A DNA stretch of 64,000 nucleotides, from contig NZ_OMKW01000003.1 of assembly GCF_900302495.1 (NCBI RefSeq), positions 558,001 to 622,000 of the forward strand. Reading direction: 5' to 3'. Numbering within the stretch: position 1 is the first letter of the stretch; each line of letters opens with the position of its first letter. The translations under genes and the position numbers were made by a program. Shown one piece after another: positions 60,504 through 64,000 of the stretch. This DNA comes from Pontivivens insulae (GTDB lineage Bacteria > Pseudomonadota > Alphaproteobacteria > Rhodobacterales > Rhodobacteraceae). The notes below the pieces were generated by a model that worked only from the letters and a program-made list of their open reading frames with translations, was not told the DNA's origin and searched no databases.

Positions 60504-61442
60504 ATGACTGCCACCGTCACTGACCATAATGTTGCCGCATTCAAAGTGGCTGCGCTCTACAAATTCGTGCGAATCGCTGCGCCGGAACAGCTCGTCGAAA
60601 CCGTTGATCGGCGGTTGCGTGCCGAGGGTGTGCGCGGGATCCTGCTGATCGCGCGGGAGGGGCTGAACGGCACGCTGGCTGGGACGCCCGAGGGGATCGA
60701 CGCCGTGCTCGCCTACCTGCGCGCCCTGCCCGGTTGCGCCGATTTGCAGGCCAAGATTTCACATACCGAGGAGGCCCCTTTCCGCAAGTTGCGGGTTCGG
60801 CTGAAGAAGGAGATTGTGACGCTTGGTGCGGGCGACGTGGACCCGAACGCCTCGGTCGGTCGTTATGTGCGCCCGGAGGATTGGAGCGCCGTCATCACGG
60901 ATCCTGATACAGTCGTGATCGATACGCGGAACGACTATGAAGTCGCCATCGGGTCCTTCGAGGGGGCAATTGATCCCAAGACCCCCTCGTTTAGGGACTT
61001 CCCGGCATGGTGGGCGAAGAATGCTGACGCCTTCGAGGGAAAGAAGGTCGCGATGTTCTGTACGGGCGGCATCCGATGCGAAAAATCGACGAGCTGGCTG
61101 TTGTCGCAAGGAGTTGAGGATGTCTGTCATCTTCAAGGAGGGATTCTTGCCTATCTTGAGCAGGTCCCCGAAGAGCAGAGCCATTGGAATGGATCGTGTT
61201 TTGTTTTCGATGAACGGGTGAGTGTAGGGCACGGCGTCGAGCCTGGGCCGCATGTGCTGTGCGGCGGCTGTCGGCGCCCGCTCGCCCCCGAAGATCTGGA
61301 CCATCCCGATTTCGAACGCGGTGTGAGCTGCCACCATTGCATCGGGGAGCGCAGCGAGGCGGACCGTGCGCGTTTTCGCCAGCGGCAAAAGCAGATCGAC
61401 CTTGCCGCTGCGCGGGGGGAAACACATCTGGCGGAAGACTAA
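60504..61442 (+). CDS. trhO: Rhodanese-related tRNA uridine hydroxylase TrhO (YceA)
   Basis: 312 residues from ATG 60504, with GAGG 9 bp upstream. Family parts: ALYKFVRIAAPEQLVETVDR, IARGLNGTLAG-type LLIAREGLNGTLAGTPEGID, VIDTRNDYEVAIGSFEGAID and the active-site loop FCTGGIRCEKSTSWLLSQGV with catalytic cysteine. C-terminal zinc-like cysteines (LCGGCRRPL and VSCHHCIGERS). Makes ho5U34 in tRNA using oxygen. Stop lies 4 bp inside the convergent TetR gene end. Confidence 0.94.
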   Translation: MTATVTDHNVAAFKVAALYKFVRIAAPEQLVETVDRRLRAEGVRGILLIAREGLNGTLAGTPEGIDAVLAYLRALPGCADLQAKISHTEEAPFRKLRVRLKKEIVTLGAGDVDPNASVGRYVRPEDWSAVITDPDTVVIDTRNDYEVAIGSFEGAIDPKTPSFRDFPAWWAKNADAFEGKKVAMFCTGGIRCEKSTSWLLSQGVEDVCHLQGGILAYLEQVPEEQSHWNGSCFVFDERVSVGHGVEPGPHVLCGGCRRPLAPEDLDHPDFERGVSCHHCIGERSEADRARFRQRQKQIDLAAARGETHLAED

Positions 61443-62035
61443 CGCGGATCAGCCGACATCAGGTTGACCGCCGCGCCATGGGCCGCCTGTCGCACCTCGC
61501 GTGCGAGCGGGGACGCAGGCAGTGTACGTGCCAGAACCATTCCACCCACGCTGAGCGCGGCCAGGGCGAGAGCGTCGGAGCGGGGATCCTCACGATGGCC
61601 CGACAGGCTGCGCTCGAACAACCAGACCATCGCTTGCAACAGTGTTTGATAGGACTCTTGTGCCGCCTCGCTGCCACGCGCGATGTCCGAGGGAAGCGCG
61701 ATCATCGGGCACTGGCCATCGAGCGTGTTCAGGTGCTCCTCGGAAAGATAGCTGGCCAGCATTTGCCGGGCCATGTCGGGATTGAGGTTGGTCGGGTCAA
61801 TGCCTGCATCATCGCGCCACTTAGCGCCCCGTCCCATCAGAAAGCTCTCAACCGCCGCAGAGAACAGCTCATCCTTGCTTGAGAAGTGGTTGTAGAAGCC
61901 GCCGCGGGTCAATCCGGCCTCTTGCATGATCATGTCGATGGTGACGCCCTCGAACCCATGTCGGTTGAACAGCACCCGGGCGGCTTCGACGATCCGCGCA
62001 CGGGTGCGGGGCTTGTGATCTTTCGAATAGGGCAT
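61439..62035 (-). CDS. TetR-family transcriptional regulator
   Basis: 198 residues. HTH: RARIVEAARVLFNRHGFEGV and TIDMIMQEAGLTRGGFYNHF, followed by SSKDELFSAAVESFLMGRG. Of the AcuR/NemR-like group by general look, with CPMIALPSDIARGSEAAQES in the ligand domain. Divergent from a MAPEG gene around a 42-bp dyad (62062-62103), which is the obvious operator. Likely represses both. Confidence 0.88.
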   Translation of the reverse strand: MPYSKDHKPRTRARIVEAARVLFNRHGFEGVTIDMIMQEAGLTRGGFYNHFSSKDELFSAAVESFLMGRGAKWRDDAGIDPTNLNPDMARQMLASYLSEEHLNTLDGQCPMIALPSDIARGSEAAQESYQTLLQAMVWLFERSLSGHREDPRSDALALAALSVGGMVLARTLPASPLAREVRQAAHGAAVNLMSADPR

Positions 62036-62061
62036 CTGGTCCTCCTGTCGCGGTCACTATG

Positions 62062-62103
62062 GCACCTCTCAAAATATGTTCTTTAACATTTTTTGAGAGG
62101 TGC
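62062..62103. promoter_or_regulatory. 42-bp dyad operator between TetR and MAPEG genes
   Basis: Arms GCACCTCTCAAAA (62062-62074) and TTTTGAGAGGTGC (62091-62103) are perfect complements. Inside, ATGTT (62076-62080) and AACAT (62085-62089) continue the dyad about the same centre (62082/62083). Located 27 bp before the tetR ATG and 39 bp before the MAPEG ATG. Confidence 0.75.
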
Positions 62104-62141
62104 AAGAACCGGAGCTTCACCAACGACGAAGGAGCCGTTCC

Positions 62142-62573
62142 ATGGCCGAGAGCCTAACCCTGATCACCGCCTATCAACCCGCCCTGATTGCCCTTGCGCT
62201 GGCCGCGCTGATCGCGCCCGTTCAGTCATTTCTGAGCGCGCCATTTGCATTTATCCGCCGTGAGCAGGTGCCCGGAATGCCATTGCGACACGATCATTCG
62301 CGTCTGAGTTTTCGGGTGTTACGAACCTATTCCAACACGGTCGAGAACCTGCCTGCCTTTGGCATCGCCGTTGCCGTCGCCATTGTCGCCCAAGGCGCAC
62401 CTGGCTGGGTCAACGCCCTTGCGATAGGGCATCTGGCCTGCCGGTTGGCATTCTGGGGGATTTACTATGCGGGGCTTGGACCGGCGGCCGGTGGACCACG
62501 CACACTCGTCTATGTCGGCGGTTTGCTGACGAATATCGGCTTGTGCGTGGTCGGGTTGTTGGCGCTGGTCTGA
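62142..62573 (+). CDS. MAPEG-family membrane protein
   Basis: 143 residues from ATG 62142, with AAGGAG 6 bp upstream. Four membrane helices: LITAYQPALIALALAALIAP, VENLPAFGIAVAVAIVAQGA, GWVNALAIGHLACRLAFWGI and LVYVGGLLTNIGLCVVGLLA. The family motif RLSFRVLRTYSNTVENLPAF (helix 2 start) includes the glutathione-binding-type Asn and Glu. MAPEG proteins use glutathione to conjugate or reduce lipophilic compounds. Control by TetR fits induction by a toxic electrophile (inference). Confidence 0.9.
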   Translation: MAESLTLITAYQPALIALALAALIAPVQSFLSAPFAFIRREQVPGMPLRHDHSRLSFRVLRTYSNTVENLPAFGIAVAVAIVAQGAPGWVNALAIGHLACRLAFWGIYYAGLGPAAGGPRTLVYVGGLLTNIGLCVVGLLALV

Positions 62574-62599
62574 CCAGCGCCCCGATAAGATCCGAGGGA

Positions 62600-63886
62600 T
62601 CAGACGTTTTCGATGCGCAGGGCGACCGGAGCTTTCAGGCTGACCGGGCTCTGCGTGATGACGTTGAGGGCACGATCAAGCGCGGCGCGCCCGGTTTCAT
62701 GGGTCACAATCAGGACCAGCGCGCCATTTTCATCCGGTTCGGACTGTCGCATCTGATCAATAGAGATCCCCTCGGCTGCCAACGCACCGGCGACTGTTGC
62801 CAAAGCGCCCGGCGTGTCATCCAGCGTCAGGCGCAGGTAGTACGCCGCCGCGGCTCCATCGGCCGAGCGGTTCGGTGCCGTCAGGCGGTCTGCCGGAATG
62901 CCGAAGGCCGGAACGCGCAGACCACGGGCGATATCGATCACATCGCCCAAGATCGCAGACGCCGTCGGGCCTTCGCCCGCACCCGGCCCCTGAAACACGG
63001 TCTGACCGACGAAATCACCCTCGATCACCACCATGTTGGTCACGCTTTGCAGGCCGCCCAGCGCACTTTGCGCCGGGACAAGGCAAGGCTGCATGCGCTG
63101 CTCCAACCCCTCAGAGGTCATCTGCGCAACACCCAAGAGTTTGATGCGATAGCCAAGATCACGGGCCATCAGAATGTCAGCGAGGCTGATCTGTTCAATC
63201 CCTTCGGTTTGAACACCGTCAAAATCGACGCGCGTGCCGAAGGCCGTCGCGGCCAACAGTGCCAGCTTGTGCGCGGCGTCAATGCCGCCGACATCGAAGG
63301 AGGGATCAGCCTCGGCATAGCCCTTTTCCTGAGCGGCGCTGAGCACGCTTTCATAGTCGTAGCCGTGCTCCTCCATTTGCGTGAGGATGTAGTTGCAGGT
63401 GCCGTTAAGCACACCCATCACGCGGGTGATGCCATTTGCGGCCAGCCCTTCGGTCAGGGCTTTCATGACGGGGATGCCACCCGCAACGGCGGCTTCATAG
63501 CGCAGCATCGCGTCGTTTTTTTCTGCCAGTGTCGCGAGCGCCTGGCCATGATGGGCAAGCATCGCCTTGTTAGCGGTGACGACGTGTTTGCCTGCGGCCA
63601 GCGCCGCCTCGGTCAGCGCCTTGGCCGGGCCGTCTTCGCCGCCCATCACCTCGATCACCAGATCGACATCATCGCGGCGGGCGAGGGCGACCGGATCATC
63701 CTCCCACGCGAAGGCGCTGAGATCGACACCGCGATCCTTGCCCCGCGACCGGGCGGAGACAGCGGTAATTTCCAGCGGACGCCCGGCCCGCATTGCCATC
63801 GTCGTTCCATGTGTCGCCATCATTCGCACGATACCTGCGCCGACGGTTCCAAGACCTGCGATCGCGATGCGAAGGGGGTGAGACAT
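62600..63886 (-). CDS. hom: Homoserine dehydrogenase
   Basis: 428 residues from ATG 63886, with AAAGGAAG upstream. NAD(P)-binding IAIAGLGTVGAGIVRMMATH, then VVTANKAMLAHHGQALATLA, VAGGIPVMKALTEGLAANGI and LNGTCNYILTQMEEHGYDYE, and the active site AEADPSFDVGGIDAAHKLAL. C-terminal ACT regulatory domain starts at about residue 350 (LRLTLDDTPGALATVAGALA). Makes homoserine for Thr and Met. Downstream gene trhO-TetR/MAPEG is convergent. Confidence 0.95.
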   Translation of the reverse strand: MSHPLRIAIAGLGTVGAGIVRMMATHGTTMAMRAGRPLEITAVSARSRGKDRGVDLSAFAWEDDPVALARRDDVDLVIEVMGGEDGPAKALTEAALAAGKHVVTANKAMLAHHGQALATLAEKNDAMLRYEAAVAGGIPVMKALTEGLAANGITRVMGVLNGTCNYILTQMEEHGYDYESVLSAAQEKGYAEADPSFDVGGIDAAHKLALLAATAFGTRVDFDGVQTEGIEQISLADILMARDLGYRIKLLGVAQMTSEGLEQRMQPCLVPAQSALGGLQSVTNMVVIEGDFVGQTVFQGPGAGEGPTASAILGDVIDIARGLRVPAFGIPADRLTAPNRSADGAAAAYYLRLTLDDTPGALATVAGALAAEGISIDQMRQSEPDENGALVLIVTHETGRAALDRALNVITQSPVSLKAPVALRIENV

Positions 63887-64000
63887 GGGAAACTTCCTTT
63901 GAGCTGTCATACGAGCCAGAGGGATAGGGGAAGGCGCGGGCGCGGGCAACCAGATAGGCGCGCGGCGGCTGTGCGATCACGTTGTCGTGCATCAGAGGGC
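63887..64000. other. Right edge of the window, unassigned
   Basis: 114 bp upstream of hom. No complete gene or clear end of one is seen on either strand, and the longer minus-strand frame that crosses into hom is out of frame with it and unlike any family. Confidence 0.4.

Noticed and set aside
63696-63992. Minus-strand frame at the right edge as a gene
   Set aside because: It overlaps the N-terminus of homoserine dehydrogenase in another frame and shows no family features.

Overview
The window looks like the chromosome of a marine Roseobacter-group alphaproteobacterium (Rhodobacteraceae). The evidence is GC-rich coding DNA, the pccB/pccA/methylmalonyl-CoA mutase region with a PccR-type regulator, MipZ, a DUF1013 (TrcR-type) protein, MmcB, a helCDX-type cytochrome c maturation set, and the ffh-aroQ-rpsP-rimM-trmD-rplS-rpmE ribosomal neighbourhood. 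I see no rRNA, tRNA, CRISPR array, insertion sequence or prophage. Almost the whole window is ordinary chromosomal backbone, so the interest lies mainly in regulatory DNA and a few odd proteins.

Layout. 0-14 kb: propionyl-CoA assimilation. On the minus strand run pccB, a chain of small lipoproteins and conserved hypotheticals, pccA, an aldo/keto reductase and the start of methylmalonyl-CoA mutase (cut by the window edge). Divergent from pccB are a TetR regulator, a PspA-like protein, a YiaAB membrane protein and pccR. TTTGCAAA sites lie over the pccB promoter and as a 13-bp inverted repeat before pccR. 14-23 kb: SRPBCC and DinB/YfiT proteins, tadA, aspS, a lipoprotein hydrolase, nudC, a DUF2239 gene behind two palindromic operators, a DAO-type oxidoreductase and ftsY. 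23-25 kb: an esterase and an AraC regulator that look more AT-rich than their surroundings. 25-35 kb: an EamA transporter, yciB, pyrD, ccmC-ccmD-ccmG, mmcB, a probable 6S RNA before 5-formyl-THF cyclo-ligase, a YmdB phosphoesterase, a second EamA transporter, an SLC13/TrkA-C permease and a YebC protein. 35-46 kb: a secreted CxxCH protein with a small partner, MATE pump, RluB, quinone oxidoreductase, RNase T2, TrcR, an SDR lacking its catalytic lysine, an acyl-CoA ligase and an RsmC-like methyltransferase. 46-57 kb: clpS, phasin, a SPOR-tailed D,D-carboxypeptidase, mipZ, rpmE, rplS, trmD, rimM, bluB, rpsP, chorismate mutase, two GNATs and ffh. 57-64 kb: a very large TadG-like protein, trhO, a TetR/MAPEG divergent pair around a 42-bp dyad, and homoserine dehydrogenase.

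How the genes work together. PccB/PccA and methylmalonyl-CoA mutase carry propionyl-CoA to succinyl-CoA, and PccR probably senses short-chain acyl-CoA. FtsY and Ffh supply both protein parts of the SRP pathway. The 50-57 kb block couples ribosome assembly (bS16, RimM, TrmD, bL19, bL31) with protein targeting.

The strongest candidate for something undescribed is a pair of 39-bp arrays, each made of four GTGYAC hexamers at an exact 11-bp period. They lie in the same orientation before two unrelated genes (25.3 and 54.2 kb). Other leads are a hairpin that buries the Shine-Dalgarno of a glycine-zipper lipoprotein (6.8 kb), three TGAAC-N3-GTTCA operators before the PspA-like gene (11.5 kb), and twin TACCCGGGTA operators on a DUF2239 promoter (19.9 kb). 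All assignments were made by reading the sequence; no database search was run.
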